From NCBI RefSeq assembly GCF_008831285.2, contig NC_045149.1:8274417-8338416 (forward strand): DNA of 64,000 nt. The letters are read 5' to 3'. Below are positions 1 through 11,245 of this stretch, one piece after another (position 1 is the stretch's first letter; each line of letters opens with the position of its first letter). The notes under the pieces were generated by a model. It saw only the letters and a program-made list of their open reading frames with translations, did not search any database and was not told where the DNA came from. The stretch comes from Nymphaea colorata (taxonomy: Eukaryota > Streptophyta > Magnoliopsida > Nymphaeales > Nymphaeaceae). The position numbers and the translations under genes are program-made.

Positions 1-1002
1 TAAACCATGACCTAGAAGGAACCAAGTACTGGATACGTATTCAATCAACAATTACACGACCCAAACCTGACTCAAAAGTTGTCGAGATGGGGAAAAGTCC
101 AGCTTGTTTTGTGTCTTTTCTGCCTTGGTGACCCTTGGTTGCCTGGATGTTGATCAGGTTATAGCCTATACTCGACAATTTGATAAATTTTTTGGGTCAA
201 GATCAGCCTTCCAATTTGATGCAAAATTGCAGTAAACAATGCAATTAAAGTACACATTTGGTGGATTTCGGCGATGTTTCTTTTTCTTAATTTTCATAGG
301 CCAACTTTGGCTTTCCATTAACCCAATAGAAATTGTTTATTGATTGAACACCGCCATTGGGAAGTGATCCTGGATTTTGGCGATGTTTCTTTTTCTTAAT
401 TTTCATAGGCCAACTTTGGCTTTCCATTAACCAAATAGAAATTGTTTATTGATTGAACACTGCCATTGGGAAGTGATCATCCTTTGGAAAAGAGATGCAT
501 CTTTTGAAAAAACAAAAAATTTCAAGTAAAATATTTTAAATGATTTTCTATTTTTGAAATGAAGAAATGCAACTCTCCATGTGACTAAGGAAATTAAGTG
601 ACCAGCCTCCCTTAAGCCTTGTGTGGAGCAATGTGCTGTCAAGTGTAAGTGCAGTGTGTGGTTGCACGAGTGGGAGTGAAGTGATTGAGCTTTGTAAAAA
701 GCTAACAATATGACCTTCCTTTGGTGGTTTCTCGTGCACGTGGCTCTTTCTTGTTTCTTATTGTAGGCATTTTCTTATAAATATTAGTTGTTTATTGTTC
801 AAGTGCTAGTTTATTTGTTTGTTGTTTCACTAAGTAAGTTCACCATGTGAGCTTGTTTTGGTGTGTTGATTGAAATTTGCTTAAGGCAACTCTGTCGAAG
901 TTATTATTTAGAAATATATATTATTTGGTATACTGGGGCTCTGCCAGATTGGTATACTCCAGCATAACTTGGTGCATATGCAGGATGTTAGACATAATTA
1001 AG
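1..1002. other. Single-copy flank, no gene seen
   Basis: AT-rich sequence with no recognisable protein, RNA gene or transposon end. It contains the 109-bp direct repeat annotated separately. It has no counterpart next to copy B: similarity between the two duplicons starts at about 1003, at the left edge of a foldback element. Confidence 0.5.
262..478. repeat. 109-bp tandem direct repeat, two copies
   Basis: Two adjacent copies, starting near 262 and 371. Both carry GGCGATGTTTCTTTTTCTTA and end in GGGAAGTGATC. They differ at only a few bases, so this is a recent local duplication. It has no evident coding role. Confidence 0.9.
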
Positions 1003-1077
1003 TTTTTTGAATAAAAAAAATCTTTACAAATTTTACCATGTGGAGGCATGTTAGACATAAAATCTGTATTGTAAATT

Positions 1078-1085
<8 letters not shown>

Positions 1086-1111
<26 letters not shown>
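1086..1111. repeat. Poly(T) tract
   Basis: An uninterrupted run of about 26 T inside the left arm of the foldback element. The matching site in copy B (near 36975) is shorter. Confidence 0.9.
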
Positions 1112-1209
1112 ACATAGCTTCAGATGGACTGTGGATGGATTATGGGAAAGGTTTTCAGGCGTTGAGGTCTTCACCTTCTTGAATGCTTCTGCTGGGACAT
1201 GGAAGTAGC

Positions 1210-3265
1210 TAATTCTGATTCAGACTTATCTAAAGAAATGAGTTCTTCTCATTCCTCCTACTTTTTTTGAGTTCTTGTTGGCACCTTCTTTATATGTCTA
1301 ATTAAATTTCGATTTTTTTTAAAATATGAGGCATTCTACACAAGTTAAGATCGGTTTCTGCCCATTAATACAAAGTTTTAGGAAATTAAGAAAAGTGTGG
1401 CTTTGCCAGATATTGTGAGAGAAAGGAAAAGGTGAAAACAACGTGCATTGTTCAGAATGAAGTGAATCGACCAAGATATCATCTCTTTGCTTTTATTGGT
1501 GCCCCGAAGAATGAGGGACAAGGGGATTGATCGAGAAAGATCTCTTTTTCTTATTATAAGTATAAGATTATAAGATCGTGATTTGATCTGCATATGTTTG
1601 TTTGGTAAAAAGAAGAATCTTCTCCCTTGATCATAATTCAAAATGGAAAGTGTTCAATTGAAACATGAAAACGTGACTGAATTGGTCCTAGTTACTCTTC
1701 AAGACGGAGTAGAAGAAGGGAGGAGAACCAAAACTAATTTATATATACAAGCCGGTGCACAAAAAATTGTGCATAGGCCAGATGTATAATGACCAAAATA
1801 CTTTTAAAAGAAAAAACCCTTTTACAGTGACAAAAAAAAGTTATGAAAAGTTAAAAGTCTAAAAAATACATTTTTATAAAATTTTTTAAAATACCCCTAC
1901 CCTTTTTTTCTTTTTTGTTTTCCTTGGGTGCATTTATATTTGTTGCATGCACCACGTGGTGCACGCAACTTGATCTTGAGTATAAAAGGAAGTCATTGAT
2001 TCTAACATTTTTGTGATTGTCGAATGTTCTTTTACAGAATAAATCGATAAAAAACCTTCATATAGTATAAAAAAGGAAAAAGCAATTGATTCATCCTTAT
2101 TCAACCAAATAAACAATGAAGAACAAACAAGAAGAACAACAGTCAAACGGCACTGTACGACTTCTGCAGTACAACAGAATAGGATCAACTTCGATCCTAG
2201 TCATATACTTCAAAATCCATTCCACCAACAAAGGTAAAAAAAGAAAAACAAAAAAAAGGCAGTCTAACGTCAACTTCTAGCTCCCCATGGCACAAAAAGA
2301 GACAGGCCTTAACCCTAAACGAGATACCTCAGAAAGAAGAGCGAAAGAGACGGAGCAGGGAAGAAAGATCGTACCAGTGCGGCGTGCTGAACATGAGGGC
2401 TGTTGGCGCACGGAGAAACGAAATGGGCATTGGCGAAACACTGCCAGTACACACCTCCGAGCCGCTCGAAGATGGGTACCGGCAGTGTTTGGCCAACGCC
2501 CATTTCGGTTCTCTGTGCACCAACAGCCCTCATGTTTGGCAGGCCGCACTGGTACGATCTTTCTTTCGTCGCTCCGTCTCTTTCGCTTTTCTTTTTGAGG
2601 TATCTCGTTTAGGGTTACGGCCTGTCTCTTTTTGTGCCATGGGGAGCTCCAAGGTGACGTTAGACTACCATTTTTTTGTTTTTCTTTTTTTACCTTTGTT
2701 GGTGGAATGGATTTTGAAGTATATGGCTAGGATCGAAGAAATTGGTGTGAGCCATTGATCCTGTTATGTTGTACTGCAGAAGTCGTACAGTGCCGTTTGA
2801 CTGTTGTTCTTCTTGTTTGTTCTTCATTGTTTATTTGGCTCGAATACGGATGAATCAGATTGCTTTTTCCTTTTTTATATTATATGAAGGTTTTTTGTCG
2901 ATTTATTCTGTAAAAGAACATTCGACAGCTACAAAGATGTTAGAATCAATCACTTTCTTTTTTCAATTTTCTGGAAAGAAATAAAGCAAAGAGTCGATCT
3001 GTCGGTTGATTCACTTGGTTTTGAACCGTATTTTTTTAACCCTTTCTCTTTCTCTCATAATATTTGGCAATCTCACCTTTTTCCTTCCCGAATAGTTGCT
3101 ATATATTAATGGACAGCAACCGATCATAATTTGAGTAGAATGCCTAATATTCTTCTTTATATGAACTAGAAATTTAGTTAGATAGAAGGGTGCTAATAGG
3201 ATCTCAAGAAAAGTAGGAGAAATGAGAATGAGTGATTTCTTTTGATAAGTCTGACCTAGTGATCT
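1210..3265. repeat. Long inverted repeat (foldback), copy A
   Basis: The left arm (about 1210-2450) reads as the reverse complement of the right arm (about 2476-3265). The best stretch pairs 1984-2450 with 2476-2964 around a loop of about 25 nt, with over 90% pairing by eye. Outer arms 1295-1498 pair with 2990-3185, and 1210-1295 with 3185-3265. The left arm is interrupted at about 1500-1984 by sequence carrying a 28-nt palindrome. The many open frames here are mirror images of one another and are not credible genes. Each inner arm carries an AACCCTAAA telo-box-like motif. A transcript across it would fold into a long double-stranded RNA. Its origin could be a foldback transposon or a local inverted duplication. 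Confidence 0.88.
1942..1969. repeat. 28-nt near-perfect palindrome with a G-box core
   Basis: The 28-nt sequence reads GTTGCATGCACCAC and then its near-exact reverse complement, with one mismatched pair. The centre is CCACGTGG, which contains CACGTG, the core bound by plant bZIP and bHLH factors. Copy B has the same palindrome at 37594-37621. It could be a transposon terminus or a binding site. No gene starts nearby. Confidence 0.7.
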
Positions 3266-3283
3266 AAATATCTAGAACCTTGT

Positions 3284-3770
<487 letters not shown>

Positions 3771-3854
3771 TATTTTAACAATATGGTTGAAAGCTAATAC
3801 TGTTCACCAGACATGACTGATTTGTCAAAGCAAAGTGCTTTTTGGATAAAAAAA

Positions 3855-4375
3855 GACTATAAATTTTACCCATGACGTGACATGGTAGATGCAAAATCAA
3901 TTTTTAACTTCTCTAAATTGTTTCTTTTGCTTAGGTTAGTTTCAGGCAGACTGTGGATGGATTATGGTCAATTTTTTCAGGCATTGAGGTCTTCACCTTT
4001 CCGAATTCTGCTTCTAGGATATGGAAATTGCTAATTTTGCTTCTTGTCTAAAGAAATGACTCCTCCTCATTCCTCAAACCTTTCTTGAGTTCCTGTTGGC
4101 AACCTTCCCCAAAAGTTGCTAAAGATTAATGTGCAGCAACTGATCATAATTGAGCAGAAAGCCTATAATATTCTTTTCTTTGGAATTTGAAATTAATTTA
4201 GATAGAAGGGTGCTAACAGGATCTCAAGAAAGGTATGAGAAATGACAAATAATCATTTCTTTAGATAAGTCTAAATTACAATTAGCTACTTCCATATCCT
4301 ACCAGAAGCATTGAAGAAGGTGCGAACAAGATAGATTTTGTGTCTACCATGTCTCGTCAGGGGCAAAATCTTATA
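3855..4375. repeat. Short foldback / MITE-like element, copy A
   Basis: About 520 bp with inverted halves. The left end (ATTTTACCCATGACG, GACATGGTAGATGCAAAATC) matches the reverse complement of the right end (about 4335-4375). The inner arms around 3990-4110 match the reverse complement of 4140-4315. The centre is near 4125 and contains GTTGCT...AGCAAC. The arms are also homologous to the arms of the larger foldback at 1003-3265, so the two share ancestry. The copy B equivalent is 39478-39998. Confidence 0.75.
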
Positions 4376-5420
4376 CTTATGTGTGGTGTGATTTTGTTAA
4401 TATCCACTCCTAAATTAAAAAGATTCAATTGCCATGCACACATATAAGAACAAAGAGGGCTGTTCAAATTCGAAATCTTGCTCAGAACTTCTTCATTAAG
4501 GTCTAATGCCCTTACAATTATTATATGCTTCCAGGACAGGAATTTTGGTTGTTGCACACAGGAAGAACAAAGTGGCTCAAAATACTTTCAGCCATGGTTC
4601 TTAGGCCTATTTGCCAGTGTTTTGGCTGTGGCCTATGGCATATTATGTTGTTGCGAAGGAAGAAGCTTGGAAACCCCTAATAATATATTCACATTGTCCT
4701 TTCCAAACTTTTTCACCATTGTCAGTCAATAACTTACTAACTCACTGTTATCAAATTTTATTGAAGGAGAAAACCTGAACCACCTTACCCTACTTCTAAA
4801 CAAAGAAAAGTCACACTCTAGTGATCGATTTTAACATATAAAAGATATGTACATTGCCCCTTGAGAATGTGGTAGTGGAACCCACAGACATCCTTTTGGG
4901 TTAAGAATGGTACCAACTTCTACGGAGGCAAGCAGCTGTAATAAGGATCTTCCTTTGTTGGAAGCCGCTGCCGTCGGCCGCCATAGGTGATCTTTTGAGC
5001 TTGGAAGCAAATGGCAGCTTGGAGATACGAGAGGGACACAAGGAAGATAAGGGGAGAGGAGAAGATGTTGGAAGCTGTTAGATCACCGCTGCTGTGGGGA
5101 GAGGTCGCGTTGTTATATATATATGTATGGACAAAACCGGGACACTACCCACTGCAACTCTCCTGAACCCAAATGGGTATCTCTTTAATAGTTTTATTGT
5201 AAAAAAGTTTACTAAAGGTTAAATTTCCTTGGATAGTTAAACACGAAGTGAAGGGTGGCTGGCCGCTGGTTTCCATTTATGATGATATCAGCTTCTAAAT
5301 CGATAACTTCTTATTGGATACATTTAAACATAAAAGTATATCAATTTACTTTCCCAATCAAATTCTGGAGCAATCTTTAGTTTCCCAGCTCATTCTTTCT
5401 CTTAGTTAATGAGAGATATC
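4376..5420. other. Intergenic, two unassigned ORFs shared with copy B
   Basis: A plus-strand frame at 4478-4732 (84 codons, one hydrophobic stretch) and a minus-strand frame upstream of 4860 are kept in copy B (40100-40354 and about 40526-40735). The whole duplicon is highly similar, so this conservation is weak evidence of coding. A TATATATA run at 5115-5122 precedes the minus-strand frame, so a truncated 5' gene end is possible. No family was recognised. Confidence 0.3.
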
Positions 5421-5514
5421 TTTCTCGGATTTGAAACAGAGTTTGACTCGGAAAGGGAGACAAATTCTTTCTTGGATTTGAAACAGAGTTTGACTCGGAA
5501 AGGGAGACAAAGGG
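5421..5514. repeat. 47-bp tandem duplication found only in copy A
   Basis: Two 47-bp units (5421-5467 and 5468-5514) sharing GGATTTGAAACAGAGTTTGA. Copy B has a single unit near 41050-41097, so the unit was either gained in A or lost in B. Confidence 0.9.
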
Positions 5515-7945
5515 GGAGATTAATTATGGTGTTGAGGAGAGAGAGTCGACCGGTCCTATTTATTCCACCCTAAATATTTACTATTAATTTCCTAGAATAC
5601 CTTTTTGTTTTATTTTTTTCAAAAATTAAAACATTTGTTAAAACATTTTAGACACTTATTTTTTGGGCCTAATTTGGCAAAAGTAACATATTGTTATTGT
5701 CCTATGAACCTGCCTGAATATGTGGAGTAGATTCATAAAACATTTGATATGATATCCTATCAATTTGTCTAATGCAAGTTCTACTAAGTGCATCTTTAGC
5801 TTTGATGCCTCAGGAGGTTTTTTTTTTTTCCTTTGGAATTAGGTGGCGTATCACTATCAGTAAACTTTCCTTGGATGAGAATAGGACTAAAATCTACAAA
5901 GAAGCAAACCATCTTCTTGAAGTTGAATTTCTCATTCAAAAATCTCTTTACATTATGTTCGGATAAAGGCGAAAGAAAGGTAGAAAGGATAAAAAAAAAG
6001 GCTTGGATTAATGGTGGAAAGGGAAAAAAGGGATGGAGAAGTGCTTTTAAAAAACTTTTTTTGGATAGTAGGAAAAAATAAACTATTTGTTTCATAAACC
6101 CAATGTATCCTTCAATCCCTCTTTCTTAAGAGGGGATTGAGGCCATTAAAATGAAATTAATTAGATTAATTATCCTCCCGTGTTTTCTAGTTTAGTACTT
6201 ATTTTTATTAATACATGTAAATATTAATTGTAGACTGCTAAAAATTTATGTTGAAAACGACATTGTATACTATCAATTTAGTTCTCGAACCATCTAACAA
6301 AACCTAGCTTGGGGGCCAGGGAAGGGCATCGTAAATGGCATCAAAATCAAAGCACTAATGTCTTCGCAGGATACAAGTAGACACCGGCTACAGCCTACAG
6401 TGCTGGGCCCGGGGCTGGGCCCGAGTTGGGCTGGGTACGGTGCACCTATTCATGGTCAGGTCTCCATGTACTCTCACCTCTTTCTGATGAACATTGTATT
6501 TTTATACTTCCAACTTTATGTAATGATCTAGATCATGTTTAATATTTTTCAATTTTCGGCTCATCAAACCTGATCTAGGCATTTGAATTTTTGACGCTTT
6601 TTCAGGATGGTTGGATTCATCGGAACCAAGATAAAGTGCTGAAGAGAAAAACAAAACAAATTTTACAATTTTTTCAATTTTCACTAAATTTTACTATGAT
6701 CTACTTTATAGATGCAATTTTTATATCCAACGAATTATACATATGGAAGATAATAAATATTTTGTTAATGTATAATTATAAATTTTAAACTCAAGGCTTG
6801 TTTGAGACCTTTTTCCTTGTAGTGTCAAGTTTGAGGATAGGGAAAGAGATAAAAATTTTTGATCAGAGGTCGAATTAAAGTTTCTAAATTTTAAGTATGG
6901 TTCAAATATCATTTTTTAAAATTTTTATACAAAAGAAGTGATTTTTTTTTTTTAAATTGACATGGAAATCTTTTTTAAAAGAATTTTGAAGTATGGCCAT
7001 GTGCCATGCCGGCCATACCTTGGCTCCACCGGTAGGACACGATTCCTTGGGCCGTCGATGATCGCAGAAGAGCAGCCCACCACCGTGGACGAAGGATGTG
7101 CTGACGATGGTGATTGCTACAAATTAGGACTTCTTGACGCTGTTACGATGTGAGGACGAAGGGACGAAGATAAAACGTGGAAAAGCAGAACTGTGCTTCG
7201 GCCCTGCCAATGATCCTCACAGCTGATGTCGATGGCTGTGAGGATAGTGGATGGTGTTGTGAATAACACGACAACAAAAAAATTGAAAAGAATGCGAATG
7301 ATCATTACCCACCAAAACGACCGTGGGCATAGGTAGCCCATGGTGCTGTATAAAGACCCTGCAGCCTGGACCACATGAGCTTTATTTGCTCGGGATCTTT
7401 TGTTTGGAGAAGGCGTTTGTCAAGGCCGAATTTGGTTATCTGTGCCATATTGGTGTCGCCAATATAGTTAATAACGAAAGTACCCTTAGAAAGATATTTT
7501 TTTTAATAAATTACCAAAATACCTTCCCTCCTTTACGGGTTGGAAGAAACGAAAAAAGGAGTCTCTTATAAAGACAAAATGAGAAACTAAAAAAATATCT
7601 GTGGAAACAACAAAAATACATTCAAAGGAAAAAAAAAAATCTTCAATGAAAAATATAGTGCCCTGGTGATTCAAGTTATTGCAACGACGACAGTGACGAC
7701 CGAATGGAGAATGCTGTAGGGACTTCGCAGTACATGCACCAACATCATTCTGCGCAGTACAACCACACAATTTTTTCATCCGTAAACGATCATGCGCCAA
7801 CACAAATGACCAATTTAAATACTAATCACAAGCCATGAACATTAATCCACAGTAATTCTTTCTTCTTCTACCTCCTCTTCTGATCTTCTTCATCATCTGC
7901 ATCCCCTAAACTGACTTATCTGTGTTCGAACTTTGTGTAGATATG
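5515..7945. other. Intergenic DNA downstream of CCD4
   Basis: AT-rich, with no credible gene. It includes a GC-rich patch with repeated GGGCTGGGCCC words (about 6400-6440) and a dispersed repeat (6840-7035). Short minus-strand frames at 7117-7374 and 7486-7803 are altered in copy B and look non-coding. The nearest part (7400-7945) should contain the CCD4 3' UTR. An AATAAA on the minus strand at 7381-7386 is one possible poly(A) signal. Confidence 0.45.
6840..7035. repeat. Dispersed repeat (AGGTCGAATTAAAG family)
   Basis: Starts with AGGTCGAATTAAAGTTTCTA, continues with an AT-rich stretch, and ends in a GGCCATG..CCTTGGCTCC motif. A related copy lies inside the CCD4 intron (8430-8600). Copy B carries equivalents at about 45470-45640 and 47780-47950, and a third, partial copy at 55140-55235. 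It is a transposon-derived fragment of unknown family. Confidence 0.6.
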
Positions 7946-8213
7946 TCAATTCTTGTATCGTTTCCAATTCTTCTGCTTCTGCAGATCCTTTTCACTGACA
8001 AAGAGGCCATGAAAGCCGTAAGGAACTCTCTGCGGCAGCCTAACAGACGCCACAATGTCGAGAGTGGGGGACTTGGCGTCCATCACCACGAACCTCGATT
8101 GCCCGCTTCCCTCGTCCTGCGTGTAAGTCAACACATAGCCATCGTCTTCATCGCCACCTTCCTTGTTCCCTACAAAAAATGGCTCCCCAGCAAAGCATCT
8201 TTCCCCAAAACTC
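7946..8213 (-). CDS. CCD4: CCD4 carotenoid cleavage dioxygenase, exon 2
   Basis: Encodes the last 88 residues, completing the Arg codon split by the intron. It reads SFGERCFAGEPFFVG and then VVMDAKSP, followed by RVPYGFHGLF, the C-terminal signature of plant carotenoid dioxygenases. The His in YGFHG (residue 601 of the 621-residue product) is the fourth iron ligand of the family, so the enzyme cannot work without this exon. The acceptor is TGAGCAG followed by GAG. It joins exon 1 in phase 2 and keeps the frame. The stop is TGA at 7946-7948. The C-terminus, KQKNWKRYKN, is a little longer and more basic than I would expect for the family. The same exon in copy B ends four residues earlier. Confidence 0.93.
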
Positions 8214-9331
8214 CTGCTCACCACAAAATTTTGTTATTTCATAGAATACCAAGATATTTGGAGTCCAATATATAAAAAAAAGCTTCCAACAGAATTCTCT
8301 CTGTATTTTTCATCCATCAATTCGCATGTAGGAACTAAGTTGATTGACTAGAGCCAAAGCCCCTCTTTTTCCATACTCGAGGGTTTAAAGTTATGTCACT
8401 GCCATGTAGGTGCGAAACAAGAAATTTTTGATAAGGGATGTCAAATTAAAGTTTTTATATTTTAATTGAGGTCGAAATATTATTTTTAAAATTTTTATAT
8501 AGAACCAATGAAATTTTTTAAAATTTATATGTAAATTTAAAAAAAAAAATCTTGAGGTGTGGCCAGGGCCAACCCTACCTTGCCTCCGCCCCTACTACCA
8601 TGTGACCAGATATTTATCTAGTGAAAATTTGCATGTAAAAATCAATTTCTTACAGTACAAAAACACAACCCCTACGAGTCAAACCTGAAACGTGCGGCAT
8701 AAGGCGCCCGTCCATTTGATGCTCTAAGGAGCATAAATTAAATTGATTGTAATCGATGAGTTTTAGAGATTAAACACTGTGGATGTACCTGGCACATAAG
8801 AAATATTAAAAACTTTGTATGCTATACGATGTTACATAAGAAATAATAAGAACTTGATTGTCATAAATTTCTTCTGCCGGACCATCGACATGTGCTTTTC
8901 AATCTTACACTTGAAATCACTTTTTGTAACTTTTATATTAGAAAAACATTTGATTAATATAAGAGAAAAAGTACTTCTGATCTTCGATCATAAATTTAAG
9001 ATCTAAGATCTCACTATATAACTCAGAAGTGAACAACTTCTGAGCTTGTACTTCTTTTCTTTGATACCAACATCAGACCGCATCATGATAAAGACCTTAC
9101 ATGATCCATTATGTTGCGGTCCAGGTAAAAGACTTCTCATTAATTCTATTAGCCAATAAAATTAAATTTTAAAAGAATTATCTATTTAAATTACTCAAAA
9201 CAAACTAAAGCTGAAGAAAAGAACATATTACCCAACCGACAACCGACAACTCCTTCGACAATATATATATATAAATTTCCCGTGAGTTCTTATTTTTCAA
9301 AAAAGAAAAAGAAAAGGAAAATCTGGTTTAC
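8214..9331 (-). other. CCD4 intron (1118 bp)
   Basis: Bounded by CAG/GTAAAC on the exon 1 side and TGAGCAG/GAG on the exon 2 side, in phase 2. Without splicing, exon 1 would run into a TAA within four bases of the junction and lose the fourth iron ligand. The intron is AT-rich, has a TA run near 9262-9273, and contains a copy of the dispersed AGGTCGAATTAAAG-type repeat (about 8430-8600). The corresponding intron in copy B has an added TA/TG microsatellite (48655-48693). Confidence 0.9.
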
Positions 9332-10929
9332 CTGGCGGCTACCACGCAGTCATCCTCACCCGCCTGATCGAAGTCCAGTTTCACAATGCCTTTGACCTTG
9401 GGAGTCGGATCTCCAATCGCCATGAACGCAAAGCGATTCTTCCTTCCCAGAAACTTGGGGTTGATAACCCCCCACTCCAGATTTCTGGTCGACAGTGGCT
9501 TCCTCCCCACCACCTTCCCTTCCTTGAGGTTGATCCGCACCATCTCTACGCAGCAGTGGAGCAGATCCATCCTCTCTAGCATGTGCTCCACCGGTATGGT
9601 GTTCGCTGCCACCAGCACCACCTCCTCCCCTCCCTTCTCGTCCCACGCATTCACCGTGTGCACGAAGTTGAATCCCGGCACCTCAATCCACTTCATCTCT
9701 GAATCGTCGGTCGCGTAGCGTGGGATCACCCCGATACGTGCTACCTTCCCGGCATCATAGCCCACTGGCGGCCCCTCTCCGGTGAGCATGTCCAGCGGTT
9801 TCATGACGATCTGCATGTCGGGGAAGATGGCATAGCGCTGGGTGATGGCGAAGTCGTGCACGAAGGAAGGCTGCTGGAAGGAGAAGATGGGGACGTCTGG
9901 TTGCTTCGAACCATCGCTGCCGATTCGAAAGTAATTGAGAAACGGGGGGATGGGACCGTATCGGAAGGAGAAGACCTCGCCGGTCACAGGGTCAATCTTG
10001 GGGTGCGCAGTCATGCCCATCGTGAGCTTCCCGCCGAAGTTCCACTGGCCGATCGTTTCAACGTCGCCATCCGGCGTGACCCGCACCTCATAGGGGAGAT
10101 CCGACTCCCCCAATGCCATAAGCTTGTTGTCCATGAACACAAGGCTTGTGTTGGCGAGTCCCGCGCCATTCAAGGGGTTGAACTGGCCGGTGAGTGCCCT
10201 CACCGCGAGCACGCCGCCTCTCGCGAGCCCTGCGGCGCCCTCGAATCCCGCAAAATAGTTTGGATAGATCGGTGACCCCGCCTCCTCCTCCTGGGTGAAC
10301 TTGTACGTCCGGACGAAGCGGCTGCAGAACGTGGCCTGGCCGCTGGAGATACGCATGGCATGCAGCATCCCGTCGCCGTCGAACAGATGGTAGCCGGCCC
10401 TTGGAACGAACCGCGGGTTCGGCCCGTTGCGGATGTAGGCACCGTCCAGGCAGCTTGGGAGCCGCCCTTGGACGGTGCATTTGGTGGGAAGCAGCTCCCC
10501 GACGGGGGCGCAGTTGTTGGCCAAGACATCCTTGGGGTTAATAGACGACCGCAGCGGTCTGTCGATGAAGTTGTTTATCAGATCGTCCAAAATGTTGCAG
10601 ATGGTTACAGGAAGTGATGGTGGAGATGATATCCTAGAAGGTAGTCTAACAAGACGAGCTTGCTCCAATGGCAGAGAAGGTGCTTCTGCTCTTCTGCCAT
10701 TAATTCGCTCTTTAGAAGAAGGGGGAGGCGGAGCTGCTATTGTTGTTGTGGTAGTGGTAGTGGCAGTAGCTGCTGGAGACTGAGGTTTGAGTTGAGTTTG
10801 GGGTCTCTCTTCTATTCTGACGTTGGTAATGGTCGGAAAGGTGATGCGGGATGGAGTGGTTTTAGGAGAAACGGAACTGAGGCTCAGTTGGGGAAATGGA
10901 GCAAGAAAGGGAGAGGAGATGGCGTCCAT
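9332..10929 (-). CDS. CCD4: CCD4 carotenoid cleavage dioxygenase, exon 1
   Basis: Encodes residues 1-533 of a 621-residue plastid carotenoid cleavage dioxygenase. CCD4 enzymes cleave carotenoids oxidatively (typically at 9,10 or 9',10'), lowering pigment and making apocarotenoids, often in plastoglobules. The start is the ATG at 10929 (MDAISSPFLA), typical of CCD4. The same frame runs on upstream for more codons but with no ATG. Residues 1-100 are Ser/Thr/Pro-rich with a Thr run, consistent with a transit peptide. The core follows: FIDRPLR, AYIRNGPNP, HLFDGDGMLH, GESDLPY. Iron-ligand histidines are at about 309 (TAHPKID), 358 (FVHDFAIT) and 424 (NFVHTVNAWDE). No frameshift or internal stop is present. 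The exon is GC-rich against an AT-rich background. The motifs fit CCD4 better than NCED, which makes abscisic acid precursors. Confidence 0.95.
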
Positions 10930-10973
10930 TGTTGGTGGGTAGAGTTGCAGAGGGGCCAAGCTTGGAGTGGCAT
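10885..10973 (-). promoter_or_regulatory. Upstream ORF overlapping the CCD4 start
   Basis: An ATG at 10971-10973 lies 44 nt upstream of the CCD4 ATG in another frame. It stays open for about 29 codons and ends at a TGA inside the CCD4 coding sequence. The upstream ATG context is also present in copy B. If it is in the mRNA, it would compete with the main start. Whether it is transcribed depends on an unknown start site. Confidence 0.5.
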
Positions 10974-10996
10974 GGAAGAAGGGATCAGGGTTGTTG

Positions 10997-11006
10997 ATTT
11001 TTTAAA
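10997..11006 (-). promoter_or_regulatory. Possible TATA-like element of CCD4
   Basis: On the minus strand the sequence is TTTAAAAAAT, about 70 nt upstream of the CCD4 ATG and about 25-30 nt upstream of the upstream ATG. It is preserved in copy B. It is a weak match, and no start site can be proven from sequence. Confidence 0.3.
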
Positions 11007-11245
11007 GGGATGAGCTGATGTTGACAACTAGTGTTAGGTGAGCTAGAAGATACGAATTATTAGGAGATACGAACTATTTGATATGAGTGTTAGAATGAAT
11101 TAGTATTTTTTTCTGGAGCTGACCAAACGGTTCAATGTATTTATCCGGTAGGTCAAACTGAAATCTAAAAAAGCCCCCCCCCACCCTTCGCCCCAAGTAG
11201 AATGTATCGTGAATGAGAGAAGAATGAAGGATATAACCAGATCAT

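Noticed and set aside
2277-2758. Several overlapping ORFs on both strands (also 37867-38430)
   Set aside because: The DNA is an inverted repeat, so the frames mirror each other. No protein family was recognised.
9328-9331. Stop codon directly after exon 1 as the true end of CCD4
   Set aside because: It is inside the intron (CAG/GTAAAC donor). The essential C-terminus with the GFHG motif is found in exon 2.
9356-10783. ORFs of 60-139 codons on both strands inside CCD4 exon 1
   Set aside because: They are shadow frames of a GC-rich coding exon.
9332-10929. NCED (abscisic acid pathway) identity
   Set aside because: Motifs such as FIDRPLR, GESDLPY, AGSPIYPN and the MDA start fit CCD4 better. 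I rate NCED as unlikely but not excluded.
10930-10959. A CCD4 start 10 codons upstream of the ATG at 10929
   Set aside because: The in-frame codon at 10957-10959 is TTG, not ATG. The ATG at 10929 gives the MDA... start typical of CCD4.
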